Positions 24,962-33,972 are shown, numbered from the stretch's first letter. The stretch: DNA of 36,100 bases from Mycobacterium sp. E787 (GCF_001668725.1 NZ_LZKL01000122.1:1-36100), one strand, 5' to 3'. Translations and numbers: made by a program. Notes: generated from the letters alone by a model not told the origin.

Positions 24962-25573
24962 CTACTCCTCGTAGACCCGGGGATCCAGCGTTCCGATGTA
25001 GGACAGGTCGCGGTAGCGCTCGTCGTAATCCAGGCCGTAGCCCACGACGAAGTCGTTCGGAATGTCGAAGCCCACGTAGGCGATCTCGACCTTGGCGCGC
25101 ACCGCGTCGGGCTTGCGAAGCAGCGTGCACACCCGCAGCGAGCGCGGGCGCCGGCTCTTCAGGTTGCGCAGCAACCACGACAGCGTCAGTCCGGAATCGA
25201 CGACGTCCTCGACGATCAGCACATCGCGGTCGTTGATATCGCGGTCCAGGTCCTTGAGGATCCGCACCACGCCCGACGACGATGTCGAGGACCCGTACGA
25301 GCTCACCGCCATGAATTCGAACTGGGTCGGCACCGGGATCGCACGAGCCAGGTCGGTGACGAAGATCACCGCGCCCTTGAGCACGGTGATCAGCAGCAGA
25401 TCCTGGCCGGTTTCGCTGGCGATGCCGCGGTAGTGGTTGCCGATCTCCTCGCCGAGTTCGGCGATGCGGGCCTGGATCTGCTCCGCCGTGAGCAGCACCG
25501 ACTTGATATCCCCGGGATACAGCTCTGCGGGCTGCGCGGGGGTGATCGGCGGTGACGTCTGGGCCACGACCAC
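24962..25573 (-). CDS. hpt: Hypoxanthine-guanine phosphoribosyltransferase
   Basis: A 203-residue purine-salvage enzyme converting hypoxanthine or guanine and PRPP to IMP or GMP. LLLITVLKGAVIFVTDLARAI, SYGSSTSSSGVV (flexible active-site loop) and the PRPP-binding VLIVEDVVDSGLTLSW are clear, and the C-terminal VGYGLDYDERYRDL contains the base-binding residues. Three starts are possible; GTG 25573 gives the length closest to the M. tuberculosis protein. It lies 43 bases downstream of tilS on the same strand. Confidence 0.96.
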   Translation of the reverse strand: MVVAQTSPPITPAQPAELYPGDIKSVLLTAEQIQARIAELGEEIGNHYRGIASETGQDLLLITVLKGAVIFVTDLARAIPVPTQFEFMAVSSYGSSTSSSGVVRILKDLDRDINDRDVLIVEDVVDSGLTLSWLLRNLKSRRPRSLRVCTLLRKPDAVRAKVEIAYVGFDIPNDFVVGYGLDYDERYRDLSYIGTLDPRVYEE

Positions 25574-25616
25574 AGAGTGCCACGCCGGCGCCCGAATAAC
25601 CAACGGCAGCCCCGAT

Positions 25617-26576
25617 TTACACAGGCTCGCGCCACAATGTGAGTACGCCGTCCCGCCGCCCCGCGATCAATCGCTCGGCCCGCAGCGACGAGCCCACCGC
25701 CACCCCGCCCTGCCCGCGCCAATCCGTGATCAGGGTGTCGACGCCGCGGATCTGCTTGTCGGTCAACGCGGTCGCTCCCCCGGCCAGCAGCCAGCCGCGG
25801 ATCACCCGCCGCCGCACGGGGCCGGGCAATGCGGCGAGGGCCCGCGGCTGCAGCCCCGCGCCCGCCCGCACCTCGGGCAGCGCCTGCGCGGCGAGCGTGT
25901 CGATCAGCTCGCCGTCCTCGCGCAACGCGGTCGCGGTGCGCGCCAACGCCTCCGCCACGCCGCCACCCAGCACGTCCTCCAGCAGCGGCAGCACCTCCAG
26001 GCGCAGCCGGGTGCGGGTGAAGCGGCGGTCGCTGTTGTGCGGGTCCTGCCAGGCGGTCAGACCCAGCTCCGAGCACGCGGCGTGCGTGGTGGAACGCCGC
26101 ACCCCCAACAACGGCCGACACCACGGCGGGTCATGCGGGCGCATCCCGGCGATCGAGCGCACGCCCGAGCCGCGGCCCAGGCCCAGCAGCACCGTCTCCG
26201 CCTGGTCGTCGAGCGTGTGGGCCAACAGCACCGGCCCGTCCCAGGCCGCACGCAACGCGGCGTAGCGGGCGGCGCGCGCCGCCGCCTCCAGGCCGCCGTC
26301 CCTGCCCACCTGGACGCAAAGGACCTGCGCGGCAACGCATCCCAGGTCCAGCGCCTGCTCGCACGCGGCGGCGGCGACGGCGGACGAGTCGGCCTGCAGG
26401 CCGTGATCGACGATCAGGGCGGTGGTGGGCCGAAACCGGGCCGCAACGGCGGTCAGCGCCAGCGAGTCCGGGCCGCCGGACAGCGCCACGCACCACTGCT
26501 TCTCGGCGGGCAGGTAGGTGTTGGCGAACGCCTCGACAGCCGTGCGCAGCCGCCCTACAGCACCCTGTCGATCCAT
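25617..26576 (-). CDS. tilS: tRNA(Ile)-lysidine synthase
   Basis: A 319-residue N-type ATP pyrophosphatase that makes lysidine at C34 of tRNA-Ile(CAU). The P-loop is VALSGGPDSLALTAVA (about residues 29-44), followed by LIVDHGLQ, LLAHTLDDQAETVLLGLGRGSG and DPHNSDRRFTRTRLR. The C-terminal substrate-binding domain is short, as in other mycobacteria. ATG 26576 overlaps the upstream metalloprotease gene by 22 bases and gives the expected MDRQ N-terminus. Confidence 0.95.
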   Translation of the reverse strand: MDRQGAVGRLRTAVEAFANTYLPAEKQWCVALSGGPDSLALTAVAARFRPTTALIVDHGLQADSSAVAAAACEQALDLGCVAAQVLCVQVGRDGGLEAAARAARYAALRAAWDGPVLLAHTLDDQAETVLLGLGRGSGVRSIAGMRPHDPPWCRPLLGVRRSTTHAACSELGLTAWQDPHNSDRRFTRTRLRLEVLPLLEDVLGGGVAEALARTATALREDGELIDTLAAQALPEVRAGAGLQPRALAALPGPVRRRVIRGWLLAGGATALTDKQIRGVDTLITDWRGQGGVAVGSSLRAERLIAGRRDGVLTLWREPV

Positions 26577-27619
26577 CGCTGGGGGTCTTCGATCTCGGCG
26601 GGCAACGGCAACGTTTCGGGGCCGGACCAGACGGTGTTGAACCGCTGCATCCCGACCTTGCCCACCACGTGGTCGACGAACGCCTTGCCGCGGGTGTACT
26701 GGCTGAGCTTGGCGTCCAGCCCGAGCAGCGCGCGCAGCAGGCGCTGCAGCGGCGGTTGCTTGCGGTGGCGGCGCTCGTCGAACCGGGCCCGGATGGTGGC
26801 GACCGAGGGCACCACGACCGGCCCGACGGCGTCCATCACGTGGTCGGCGTGGCCCTCCAGCAGCGTGCCGAGGACCAGCAGCTGGTCCAGGGCCTTGCGT
26901 TGGGACTCGGACTGCACGGCGCGCACCAGCCCGATGATTCCCGGCGGGCCCCCGTCGGAGGCGACCGCCCCGGTGCCACGGCTGCGCACGAACTCGGCGA
27001 GTCGGGCCGCCACCTGGCCGATGTCCTCCCCCGCGTCCTGCGTCAGCAGCCCCAACGCCTCCGACATGTAACCGGACAACCAGGGGTTGGCGGTGAACTG
27101 CACCCGATGCGTCACCTCGTGCAGGCACACCCACAACCGGAAATCGGAAGGCTCGACCCGAAGCTGGCGCTCGACGGCGATGACGTTCGGGTAGACCAGC
27201 AGCAGGCTTCCTCCGTTCGTAGCCTCCCGGCCCCTGGCGAACGGGTCGTACTGGCCGAGGATCCCCGACGACACGAACGCCAGCACGGCCCCGGTCTGCG
27301 CACCGGTGATGCGGCCGGTGAGAAACCCTCGCGGCTTCTCGCTGCCGTTGGTCATCACCCGCATCGACTCGGCCGCCGCGCCGATCCACTGCGAGCGATC
27401 GACGATGCGGGCGGGCGGCACCGCACCGGCGGTGGCCAGGCCCGTGACCTCGCGCACCGGCGGTTCGGCCTTGGCGGCCGCGCTGGTCAGTTCCTCGATG
27501 GCCCGGCGGCGGGTGTAGTCGCTGGACGCCGGACCCGGCCGGGCCAGCCGCTGCCCGACCGTCGCCGCGAATCGCCAGTCGACGGCGGTACCGAGCGTCA
27601 GGCTGGACGAGGCCGTCAT
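26555..27619 (-). CDS. DUF2342-family zincin-type metalloprotease
   Basis: A 354-residue protein of the actinobacterial zincin-like family (DUF2342, sometimes labelled F420-biosynthesis-associated). The HEXXH motif is HEVTH in RLWVCLHEVTHRVQFTANPW. A second conserved acidic segment, TLLEGHADHVMDAVG, likely supplies another ligand. No signal peptide is obvious. The physiological substrate is unknown. ATG 27619 overlaps the dacB stop by four bases (ATGA), and its own end overlaps tilS by 22 bases, so dacB, this gene, tilS and hpt look like one operon. Confidence 0.9.
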   Translation of the reverse strand: MTASSSLTLGTAVDWRFAATVGQRLARPGPASSDYTRRRAIEELTSAAAKAEPPVREVTGLATAGAVPPARIVDRSQWIGAAAESMRVMTNGSEKPRGFLTGRITGAQTGAVLAFVSSGILGQYDPFARGREATNGGSLLLVYPNVIAVERQLRVEPSDFRLWVCLHEVTHRVQFTANPWLSGYMSEALGLLTQDAGEDIGQVAARLAEFVRSRGTGAVASDGGPPGIIGLVRAVQSESQRKALDQLLVLGTLLEGHADHVMDAVGPVVVPSVATIRARFDERRHRKQPPLQRLLRALLGLDAKLSQYTRGKAFVDHVVGKVGMQRFNTVWSGPETLPLPAEIEDPQRWIDRVL

Positions 27620-29001
27620 GCGCACCCGCAGAACCAGAGCTTGGTGGCCAGCGCGTCCATCGCGTTACGGCCGTTCGGGCCCGCGTCGTTGGACAGGAAC
27701 GCGAAGGTCAGGACCCGTCCGCTGCGGTCGGTGAGCACCCCGACCAGCGAGTTGACGGCGGTCAACGAGCCTGTCTTGGCGCGCAGCCAGCCGGCGGGAC
27801 CGCGATCGGTGGCCGGATCGAGGAACCGGTCGCCCAGCGTCCCGCTGCCGCCGGCGATCGGCAGCAGATCCAGCAGCGCCCGCAGCGCCGGCTGGTCGGG
27901 CCCGGCGGCCGCCTGCACCACGCCGTCCAGCGTCTTGGCCGTCAACCGGTCGTCGACCGAAAGCCCGCTGGAATCCAGCAGCGCCGCACCGGCGGTCTCG
28001 ACGTGCGCGGTGCTCAACCGGTTGGTCACCGCGTCGACCGCACCGGCGAAGCTCTGCGGCCGGTTGATGGCGGCCGCCACCTCCCGCGCGATGCATTCGG
28101 CCAGCACGTTGTCGGAGTGGTCCATCATCTCGGACAGTCGCTGAATCAACGGCGCCGACTGCACCACGGCCAGCTGCCGCGCCCCGGACGGCGCGGACCC
28201 GATCGTGACCGCGGCCGGATCCAGGCCGAGCCCCTTGGCCAGCTCCCGGCCGGCGTCCAGCGCCGGTGTCCTGGACCGCCGCGAGTTGACCGTGGTCGGC
28301 TGGATGCGGCCCGCGTCGATCATCACCGACTCGATCGGCGCGATGTCGCCGTTGTCGACGTCGGCCGGATCCCAGCCCTGCGCCATCGTCGGTCCGCTGA
28401 ACGCCGAGGTGTCGACCTGCACGGCCGTCGGGCTCACGCCGCTGCGCCGGACCTGCTCGACCAGGTCGCTGATGCGCGCCGAACCCCGGTACCAGGTGTC
28501 CACCCCCGGCGGCGCCGCCGACAGCGCCGGATCGCCGGCGCCCACCAGCACGATCGGCCCCTGGGGGTTCGGGCTGCCGGCGACCACCCGGGTGCTGATC
28601 CGGGCCTGGCGGTCCAGCGTCAGCAACGCCGCGGCGGCCGTCAGGACCTTGTTCGTCGACGCCGGCACCAGGGGCAGGTCGCCGGCCACCTGCCAGAGCT
28701 CCTTGCCGGTCAGGGCGTCGGTGATGCGGCCGCCCAGCCGGCCCAGGTTGGGGTCGGCCGCGACGGGCCCGAGCGCCGCGGTCACCCCGCCGGGGCTGGG
28801 TGTCTCGGCGGTGTCAGCAACCGCAACCATCCCCGGCTTCACCGTCGGCGGGCGCGGGGGCGGGACCGGAACGTGCGCCGCCCCGGCGCCGTGCCCGCCC
28901 GTGGTGAAAAACGTCGCCGCCGCCACCACCGCGGCGACGAACGCCAGCACGGCCAGCCCGATGAACACCTGCGTGGATTTCCGCCAGCGAGTAGGACCCA
29001 T
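27616..29001 (-). CDS. dacB: D-alanyl-D-alanine carboxypeptidase / PBP4 (DacB type)
   Basis: A 461-residue penicillin-binding protein of the PBP4/DacB (S13) class trimming peptidoglycan peptides. One N-terminal membrane anchor (STQVFIGLAVLAFVAAVVAAA) is followed by a Pro-rich linker. Active-site motifs are STNK (Ser115, Lys118), SDN (296-298) and KTG (409-411). The large insert between the first two motifs is typical of class C PBPs. ATG 29001 is used, with AGGAG upstream; a longer in-frame extension upstream lacks family features. It is divergent from ppa. The length matches the M. tuberculosis homologue Rv3627c as I recall. Confidence 0.93.
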   Translation of the reverse strand: MGPTRWRKSTQVFIGLAVLAFVAAVVAAATFFTTGGHGAGAAHVPVPPPRPPTVKPGMVAVADTAETPSPGGVTAALGPVAADPNLGRLGGRITDALTGKELWQVAGDLPLVPASTNKVLTAAAALLTLDRQARISTRVVAGSPNPQGPIVLVGAGDPALSAAPPGVDTWYRGSARISDLVEQVRRSGVSPTAVQVDTSAFSGPTMAQGWDPADVDNGDIAPIESVMIDAGRIQPTTVNSRRSRTPALDAGRELAKGLGLDPAAVTIGSAPSGARQLAVVQSAPLIQRLSEMMDHSDNVLAECIAREVAAAINRPQSFAGAVDAVTNRLSTAHVETAGAALLDSSGLSVDDRLTAKTLDGVVQAAAGPDQPALRALLDLLPIAGGSGTLGDRFLDPATDRGPAGWLRAKTGSLTAVNSLVGVLTDRSGRVLTFAFLSNDAGPNGRNAMDALATKLWFCGCA

Positions 29002-29055
29002 CACTCTCCTGACTGTTTGGACCCATTCTGCCGAATCCGCCGAAACACGCTCGAC

Positions 29056-29061
29056 TAGGGT
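29056..29061 (+). promoter_or_regulatory. Candidate ppa -10 element
   Basis: TAGGGT lies about 55 bases upstream of the ppa GTG, in the short region shared with the divergent dacB. No clear -35. It would give a leader of about 50 bases containing the AAGGAG ribosome binding site. Confidence 0.4.
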
Positions 29062-29116
29062 GATGCGCGGCGCCAACTGACCTACCCGGAACCACCCTCG
29101 TGAAGGAGCCCGCGCG

Positions 29117-29605
29117 GTGCAATTCGACGTGACCATCGAAATTCCGAAAGGCAGTCGTAACAAGTACGAGGTCGATCACGAGACGGGCCGGGTGCGGCTG
29201 GACCGCTACCTCTACACCTCGATGGCCTACCCGACGGACTACGGGTTCATCGAGGACACCCTCGGTGAGGACGGCGACCCGCTGGACGCGCTGGTGCTAC
29301 TGCAGGACCCGCTGTTTCCCGGCGTGCTGGTGGAGGTGCGACCGGTCGGAATGTTCCAGATGGTCGACGAGGCCGGCGGCGACGACAAGGTGCTGTGCGT
29401 TCCGGCCGGCGACCACCGCTGGGACCACATCCAGGACATCGGCGATGTTCCGGAACACCAGCTGCATGTGATCAAGCACTTCTTCACGGAATACAAGGCG
29501 CTGGAGCCGGGCAAGTTCGTCAAGACGGCCGACTGGGTCGGCCGCGCCGAGGCCGAAGCCGAGGTGCAGCGTTCGGTCGAGCGGTTCAAGGCCCAGGGGC
29601 ACTGA
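29117..29605 (+). CDS. ppa: Inorganic pyrophosphatase
   Basis: A 162-residue family I soluble pyrophosphatase hydrolysing PPi. FDVTIEIPKGSRNKYEVDHETGRV, MAYPTDYGFIEDTLGEDGDPLDALVLL (with the D-x-D-P-x-D metal-binding aspartates), DDKVLCVPAGD and HFFTEYKALEPGKF are all family hallmarks. Two His residues in GDHRWDHIQDI lie in the mycobacterial active-site region. The start is GTG 29117 with AAGGAG ten bases upstream. Confidence 0.97.
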   Translation: MQFDVTIEIPKGSRNKYEVDHETGRVRLDRYLYTSMAYPTDYGFIEDTLGEDGDPLDALVLLQDPLFPGVLVEVRPVGMFQMVDEAGGDDKVLCVPAGDHRWDHIQDIGDVPEHQLHVIKHFFTEYKALEPGKFVKTADWVGRAEAEAEVQRSVERFKAQGH

Positions 29606-29658
29606 CGCTCACGCTTTCCGCGTAAGCGCACGCCGCGACGCGGTGGCATCCTGGCGGT

Positions 29659-30351
29659 GTGACCCCGATGTGGCATTTCGCCTCCAATTTCTGGTGGCTG
29701 ATCTTTCCGCTGGGCGGCTCGATCGGCGCGGGCATCAGGGCGGTCGCGGCCGCCAACGAGCGCCGGGCCGAACGCCGCCTGGAGCGTTACCGGCTGAAGC
29801 AACAGGCCAAGATCGCGGCGGCCGAGGCGGCCGCGCGCGCCCGGAACAACGACGAGGTGTCGCGCCGCGAGCTCATCAAACTGCTTGCGGCGCACGATCG
29901 TACGGACGCCCGGTGGTTCGACTACGAAGTCGACATCGCCAAATTGCTGGACTTCCCGATGATGACGGACATGCGGGCTCCGCTGACGGTCGACTTTCAC
30001 CGGGCCAAGGCGCGCGCGGACCTGCTGCGGCCCGAACGCGCCGAGGACCTGGTCGGGGACCGGAGCGCGCAGGTGGAATACCGCGAGGCAGTCCACGAGT
30101 ACATCAGCGCGTTCGAAATCGCCGAGGCCGAGGCCATCCGCCGTCGCCGCAGCGACTTCTCGGAGGACGACCAGCAGCGGCTGGCGCGCGCGCAGAACCT
30201 GCTGCACCTGGCGCAGGACGAGGCGGCCACCCGCGAGGAACGGCAGAACGCCTACGCACGGGCCAGGAAGGAACTCGACGGGCTCATCGTGCTGCCGGCG
30301 CCGTCCCGGGCCGCCATCGAGCGGCGCATCGCCGGTCAGATCGAGGCCTAG
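29659..30351 (+). CDS. Membrane-anchored coiled-coil protein of unknown function
   Basis: A 230-residue protein. One N-terminal hydrophobic segment (FASNFWWLIFPLGGSIGAGI, residues 7-26) is followed by a long charged helical region rich in Ala/Arg/Glu (ERRLERYRLKQQAKIAAAEAAARARN, 35-60) and more helices. No enzyme motif or named domain is recognised. As I recall it is absent at this site in M. tuberculosis. The GTG start at 29659 lies seven bases after a weak CATCCT, so it may be leaderless. Its TAG shares the CTAG at 30348-30351 with the convergent DUF475 gene. Confidence 0.75.
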   Translation: MTPMWHFASNFWWLIFPLGGSIGAGIRAVAAANERRAERRLERYRLKQQAKIAAAEAAARARNNDEVSRRELIKLLAAHDRTDARWFDYEVDIAKLLDFPMMTDMRAPLTVDFHRAKARADLLRPERAEDLVGDRSAQVEYREAVHEYISAFEIAEAEAIRRRRSDFSEDDQQRLARAQNLLHLAQDEAATREERQNAYARARKELDGLIVLPAPSRAAIERRIAGQIEA

Positions 30352-31424
30352 TTCGAGGCCGCCTCGGCATCGCGCCGATTGCGCAGCACGCTCCAGCCCA
30401 ACGCCGCCCCGATGAAGACCACGCCCACCGAGGCGGTGATCGCCTCGGGGACCTGAAATCGCGGGTTGATCGAGAACAACATGATCACGGCGAGCACGCC
30501 GATCGCCCAGTGCGCGCCGTGTTCCAGGTAGACGTAGCGGTCCAGCGCTTCCTGCTGGACCAGGTAGATGGTGATCGACCGGACAAACATCGAACCGATC
30601 AATCCCAGACCCAGCGCGATGACGATCGGGTCCGAGGTGATCGCGAAAGCGCCGGTCACCCCGTCGAACGAGAAGGCGGCGTCGAGCACCTCGAGATAAA
30701 CGAACAGGCTCAGGCCGGCCTTACCGACCGCCGCACCCGCCGACGCGGCCTGGAGGTCCGGTGGCCGGAAAGCGCGGCTCAAACCGTTCACGACCAGGTA
30801 GGTCACCAGGCCCAGCAGCCCCGCGGTCAGCACCGTCTCACTCTCGTCGCCGGAGTGCGTCAACAGCGTCCCGGCGAGCACCAGCGCGACGAGGGCCACC
30901 GCCACCGAGACCTGGCCGAGCCGCCCGACGCGGGCGAACGGGACCTCAATCCATTTGAGCCACTTGATGTCTCTGTCGTAAACGATGAAGTCCAGGAAGA
31001 GCATCAAAAGGAACGTCCCGCCGAACGCCGCGATCTGCGGATGGGCGGCGAGGATGAGCTTCTCATAACTGGGCGAGCCGTCCGGAAATTCCAGCGCACC
31101 GTGCGGCGGCGGATGCAATGCCAACTCGAACGCGCGCACCGGATCGAGGCCCGCGGTCGCCCAAACGATGAGTAGCGGAAAGAGCAATCGCATACCGAAG
31201 ACCGCGACCAAAATCCCGACCGTCAGGAACATCTGCTGCCAAAACCGGCTCATCCGCTTCAAGATCGCGGCGTTGATGATCGCGTTGTCGAACGACAGCG
31301 ACACCTCGAGAACGGCCAGCACCAGCAACAGAAAGAGGTCTTCGAGCCCGCCGTGCGCGTACCCGACGGCGAGGGCCGCAACGGTGACTAACAGCGAAAT
31401 CCCGAAGATGCGGAACGCGGCCAT
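30348..31424 (-). CDS. DUF475 / TerC-like integral membrane protein
   Basis: A 358-residue membrane protein with about nine hydrophobic segments. Two similar acidic motifs inside helices, VLEVSLSFDNAIINAAI (about residues 38-54) and LEVLDAAFSFDGVTGAFAI, are characteristic of DUF475 proteins and TerC relatives, which are suspected to move metal ions such as manganese. ATG 31424 has AAGGA upstream. It converges with the coiled-coil gene and diverges from the next membrane protein. Confidence 0.9.
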   Translation of the reverse strand: MAAFRIFGISLLVTVAALAVGYAHGGLEDLFLLLVLAVLEVSLSFDNAIINAAILKRMSRFWQQMFLTVGILVAVFGMRLLFPLLIVWATAGLDPVRAFELALHPPPHGALEFPDGSPSYEKLILAAHPQIAAFGGTFLLMLFLDFIVYDRDIKWLKWIEVPFARVGRLGQVSVAVALVALVLAGTLLTHSGDESETVLTAGLLGLVTYLVVNGLSRAFRPPDLQAASAGAAVGKAGLSLFVYLEVLDAAFSFDGVTGAFAITSDPIVIALGLGLIGSMFVRSITIYLVQQEALDRYVYLEHGAHWAIGVLAVIMLFSINPRFQVPEAITASVGVVFIGAALGWSVLRNRRDAEAASN

Positions 31425-31493
31425 GGATCCTTCCCGACAGCCGCCCACACTAGCGAACCGGCTCGGCGGCGGGGTCCGTCGGTTCCGGGCACT

Positions 31494-31499
31494 TACTAT
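31494..31499 (+). promoter_or_regulatory. Candidate -10 for the flippase-like gene
   Basis: TACTAT lies 15 bases upstream of ATG 31515 (9 bases upstream of an in-frame GTG at 31509). The leader would be about 9 bases or almost none. No -35 consensus. Confidence 0.45.
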
Positions 31500-31514
31500 T
31501 TTCAAATTGTGGCG

Positions 31515-32783
31515 ATGCCCGAAGTCGGAGGTACCCAGGCCCCGAGGGGGCCGGTCGCGCGGGGCAGCGTGGCCCGGGTCGGCACCGCCACCGCACTGAC
31601 CGCGCTGTGCGGCTATGCGGTGATCTATCTGGCCGCGCGTGACCTGGCGCCGCGCGGCTTCTCGATCTTCGGGGTGTTCTGGGGCGCGTTCGGGCTGGTG
31701 ACCGGCGCCGCCAACGGCCTGTTGCAGGAGACCACCAGGGAGGTTCGCTCCGCGAGCTACCTCGGGGACATCGGGGCGGCGCCGGTCGGGCGCACCCATC
31801 CGCTGCGCGTCGCCGCCATGGTCGGTGTGGTCGCGGCCGTCGCCATCGCCGGCAGCTCGCCGCTATGGAGCGGGCGGGTGTTCGTCGAGGCGCGCTGGTT
31901 GTCGGTGGCGCTGCTCAGCGTGGGGCTGGCCGGCTTCTGCCTGCATGCCACCCTGCTGGGGATGCTGGCCGGAAGCAATCACTGGACCACCTATGGGGCG
32001 CTGATGGTGACCGATGCGGTCATCCGGGTGGCGGTCGCCGCGGCGACGTTCGTGATCGGCTGGGGCCTGGCCGGGTTCCTGTGGGCGACGGTGGCGGGCG
32101 CGACGGCGTGGCTGATCATGCTGGCGGCCTCGCCCACGGCGCGCGAAGCGGCGCGGCTGCTGACACCGGGTGGCACCGCGACCTTCCTGCGCGGCGCGGC
32201 CCACTCGATCACCGCGGCCGGCGCGAGCGCGATCCTGGTGATGGGCTTTCCGGTCCTGCTGAAGCTGACCAGTGCCGACCTGGGCGCCGAGGGTGGCGTG
32301 ATCATCCTGGCCGTGACGTTGACCCGCGCGCCGCTGCTGGTGCCGCTGACCGCCATGCAGGGCAACCTGATCGCTCATTTCGTCGACGAGCGCAGCGACC
32401 GGCTGCGGGCGCTGCTCGCGCCGGCCGGGATCATCGGCGGCATCGGGGCGGTCGGGGTGCTGGCGGCGGGCGTCGTCGGGCCCTGGTTGCTGCGGACCTT
32501 CTTCGGGCCGCAATACTTGGCCGGCAGCGCGCTGCTCGCGTGGCTGACGGCGGCCGCCCTCGCGATCGCGATGCTGACGCTGACCGGTGCCGCCACTGTG
32601 GCCGCGGCGCTGCATCGCGCCTACGCGTCGGGGTGGGTCGGCGCGACGGTGGCGTCGGGGCTGCTGCTGCTGTTGCCGCTGCCGCTGCAGACGCGCACCG
32701 TGGTCGGCCTGCTGTGCGGGCCGCTGGTGGGAATCGGCGTCCACCTGGCCGCGCTGGCGCGCGCCGGGCGCCTAACCGGCTGA
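31515..32783 (+). CDS. Multi-spanning membrane protein, flippase-like (Rv3630 type)
   Basis: A 422-residue protein with about twelve hydrophobic helices. Examples are TALCGYAVIYLAARDLA, AAMVGVVAAVAIAGSS, VIRVAVAAATFVIGWGLAG, AILVMGFPVLLKL and ATVASGLLLLLPLPLQ. The layout, with LTRAPLLVPLTAMQGNLIAHFVDE in the middle, recalls the MOP/Wzx-type polysaccharide flippases, but this is a fold-level impression, not a clear family match. It sits 23 bases before ppgS on the same strand, so moving a polyprenyl-linked sugar is a reasonable hypothesis. ATG 31515 or GTG 31509 could start it. Confidence 0.75.
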   Translation: MPEVGGTQAPRGPVARGSVARVGTATALTALCGYAVIYLAARDLAPRGFSIFGVFWGAFGLVTGAANGLLQETTREVRSASYLGDIGAAPVGRTHPLRVAAMVGVVAAVAIAGSSPLWSGRVFVEARWLSVALLSVGLAGFCLHATLLGMLAGSNHWTTYGALMVTDAVIRVAVAAATFVIGWGLAGFLWATVAGATAWLIMLAASPTAREAARLLTPGGTATFLRGAAHSITAAGASAILVMGFPVLLKLTSADLGAEGGVIILAVTLTRAPLLVPLTAMQGNLIAHFVDERSDRLRALLAPAGIIGGIGAVGVLAAGVVGPWLLRTFFGPQYLAGSALLAWLTAAALAIAMLTLTGAATVAAALHRAYASGWVGATVASGLLLLLPLPLQTRTVVGLLCGPLVGIGVHLAALARAGRLTG

Positions 32784-32806
32784 TCCTGGCTAACCTATGG
32801 GCGTAG

Positions 32807-33511
32807 ATGGTTACTGAATCCCAATACTCCGGCGTGTGGATCGTGATTCCCGCCTTCAACGAGGCCGCGGTCATCGGCGAGGTGATCGCCGACGTGCGCT
32901 CGGTCTTCGACCACGTCGTCTGCGTGGACGACGGCAGCACCGACGGCACCGGTGAAATCGCCCGGCGGGCCGGGGCCCATCTGGTGCGCCATCCCGTCAA
33001 CCTGGGCCAGGGCGCGGCCATCCAGACCGGCGTCGAGTACGCCCGCAAGCAGCCCGGGGCGCGGGTTTTCGCCACGTTCGACGCCGATGGCCAGCACCGC
33101 GTCAAGGACGTGGCCGCGATGATCGACCGGCTCGGCGCGGGCGACGTCGACGTCGTCATCGGCACCCGTTTCGGCACGCGCGAGGGGGGCAGCCGGCCGC
33201 CGTTCTTCAAGCGCATCGTGCTGCGGACCGCGGCGCGGCTCAGCCGCCGCGGTCGCCGACTCGGCTTGACCGACACCAACAATGGGCTGCGCGTGTTCAA
33301 CAAGAAGGTGGCCGACGGGCTCGACATCACCATGAGCGGCATGAGCCACGCCAACGAGTTCGTCTCGCTGATCGCCGAAAACCATTGGCGCGTGGCCGAA
33401 CAACCGGTCGAGGTGCTGTACACCGAGTACTCGAAGTCCAAGGGGCAGCCCCTGCTCAACGGCGTCAACATCATCTTCGACGGATTCCTGCGAGGAAGGC
33501 TTCCCAGATGA
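32807..33511 (+). CDS. ppgS: PpgS, polyprenyl-phospho-GalNAc synthase (GT2 family)
   Basis: A 234-residue family-2 glycosyltransferase of the dolichyl-phosphate-mannose-synthase type. VIPAFNEAAVIGEVI, VDDGSTDGT and TFDADGQH (DxD-like metal site) are the GT2 motifs, and GTRFGTREGG follows. No C-terminal membrane helices are present, so it must work with a membrane partner. The M. tuberculosis homologue Rv3631 makes polyprenyl-phospho-GalNAc, the donor for galactosamine on arabinogalactan. ATG 32807 lies 11 bases after a TAACCT -10, a very short leader. Its stop overlaps the next gene by four bases. Confidence 0.88.
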   Translation: MVTESQYSGVWIVIPAFNEAAVIGEVIADVRSVFDHVVCVDDGSTDGTGEIARRAGAHLVRHPVNLGQGAAIQTGVEYARKQPGARVFATFDADGQHRVKDVAAMIDRLGAGDVDVVIGTRFGTREGGSRPPFFKRIVLRTAARLSRRGRRLGLTDTNNGLRVFNKKVADGLDITMSGMSHANEFVSLIAENHWRVAEQPVEVLYTEYSKSKGQPLLNGVNIIFDGFLRGRLPR

Positions 33512-33858
33512 ACTGGATCCAGGTATTGCTGATCGGGTCGATCGTCGCGCTGCTGTTCTATCTGCTGCGGTCGCGCCGCAACTCACGGTCGAAGGCCTGG
33601 GTCAAGGTCGGGTACGTCGTCTTCGTGCTCGGCGGCATCTACGCCGTGCTCCGGCCCGACGACACCACGGTGGTGGCGCACTGGTTCGGGGTGCGGCGCG
33701 GCACCGACCTGATGCTCTACGCGCTGATCATGGCGTTCTGCTTCACCACACTGAGCACCTACATGCGGTTCAAGGACCTGGAGTTGCGCTACGCGCGGCT
33801 GGCCCGAGCGGTCGCGTTGGAGGGCGCGCAGGAACCCGAGCAGTCGTCGAGCGTGTGA
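33508..33858 (+). CDS. DUF2304 membrane protein, PpgS partner (Rv3632 type)
   Basis: A 116-residue protein with three hydrophobic helices: WIQVLLIGSIVALLFYLL, WVKVGYVVFVLGGIYAVL and LMLYALIMAFCFTTLSTYM. It matches the DUF2304 family found next to GT2 enzymes. In M. tuberculosis the neighbour Rv3632 interacts with and stimulates PpgS. ATG 33508 overlaps the ppgS stop (ATGA), with GAGGAAGG upstream, so both should be made in proportion. Confidence 0.88.
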   Translation: MNWIQVLLIGSIVALLFYLLRSRRNSRSKAWVKVGYVVFVLGGIYAVLRPDDTTVVAHWFGVRRGTDLMLYALIMAFCFTTLSTYMRFKDLELRYARLARAVALEGAQEPEQSSSV

Positions 33859-33869
33859 TCAGGCCGTCG

Positions 33870-33972
33870 TTCCGCGTGTACTGGCGGCTTTGCGTGTGAA
33901 GCCACGGCGGGATGTCGGCGAATTCCCCGCCGTCGGTTCAGACTCAAAGCCACGAATGCACACTCAAACCGC
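33870..33972. repeat. GTGTG-word intergenic repeats with 20-bp spacing
   Basis: Between the ppgS partner gene and galE1: GCGTGTACTGGC (33874) and GGCTTTGCGTGTGAA (33886-33900) on the plus strand, and TTCAGACTCAAAGCC (33937-33951) and TGCACACTCAAACCG (33957-33971), exactly 20 bp apart, in the opposite sense. These share a GGCTTTGAGTGTGAA-like core with the coaX-lysS repeats at 7152-7260. The rest of the 189-base gap shows no gene. Confidence 0.65.

Noticed and set aside
25390..26124. Long minus-strand alternative frame across hpt and tilS
   Set aside because: Ala/Gly/Arg-rich shift-frame translation; the tilS and hpt frames carry all the family motifs.
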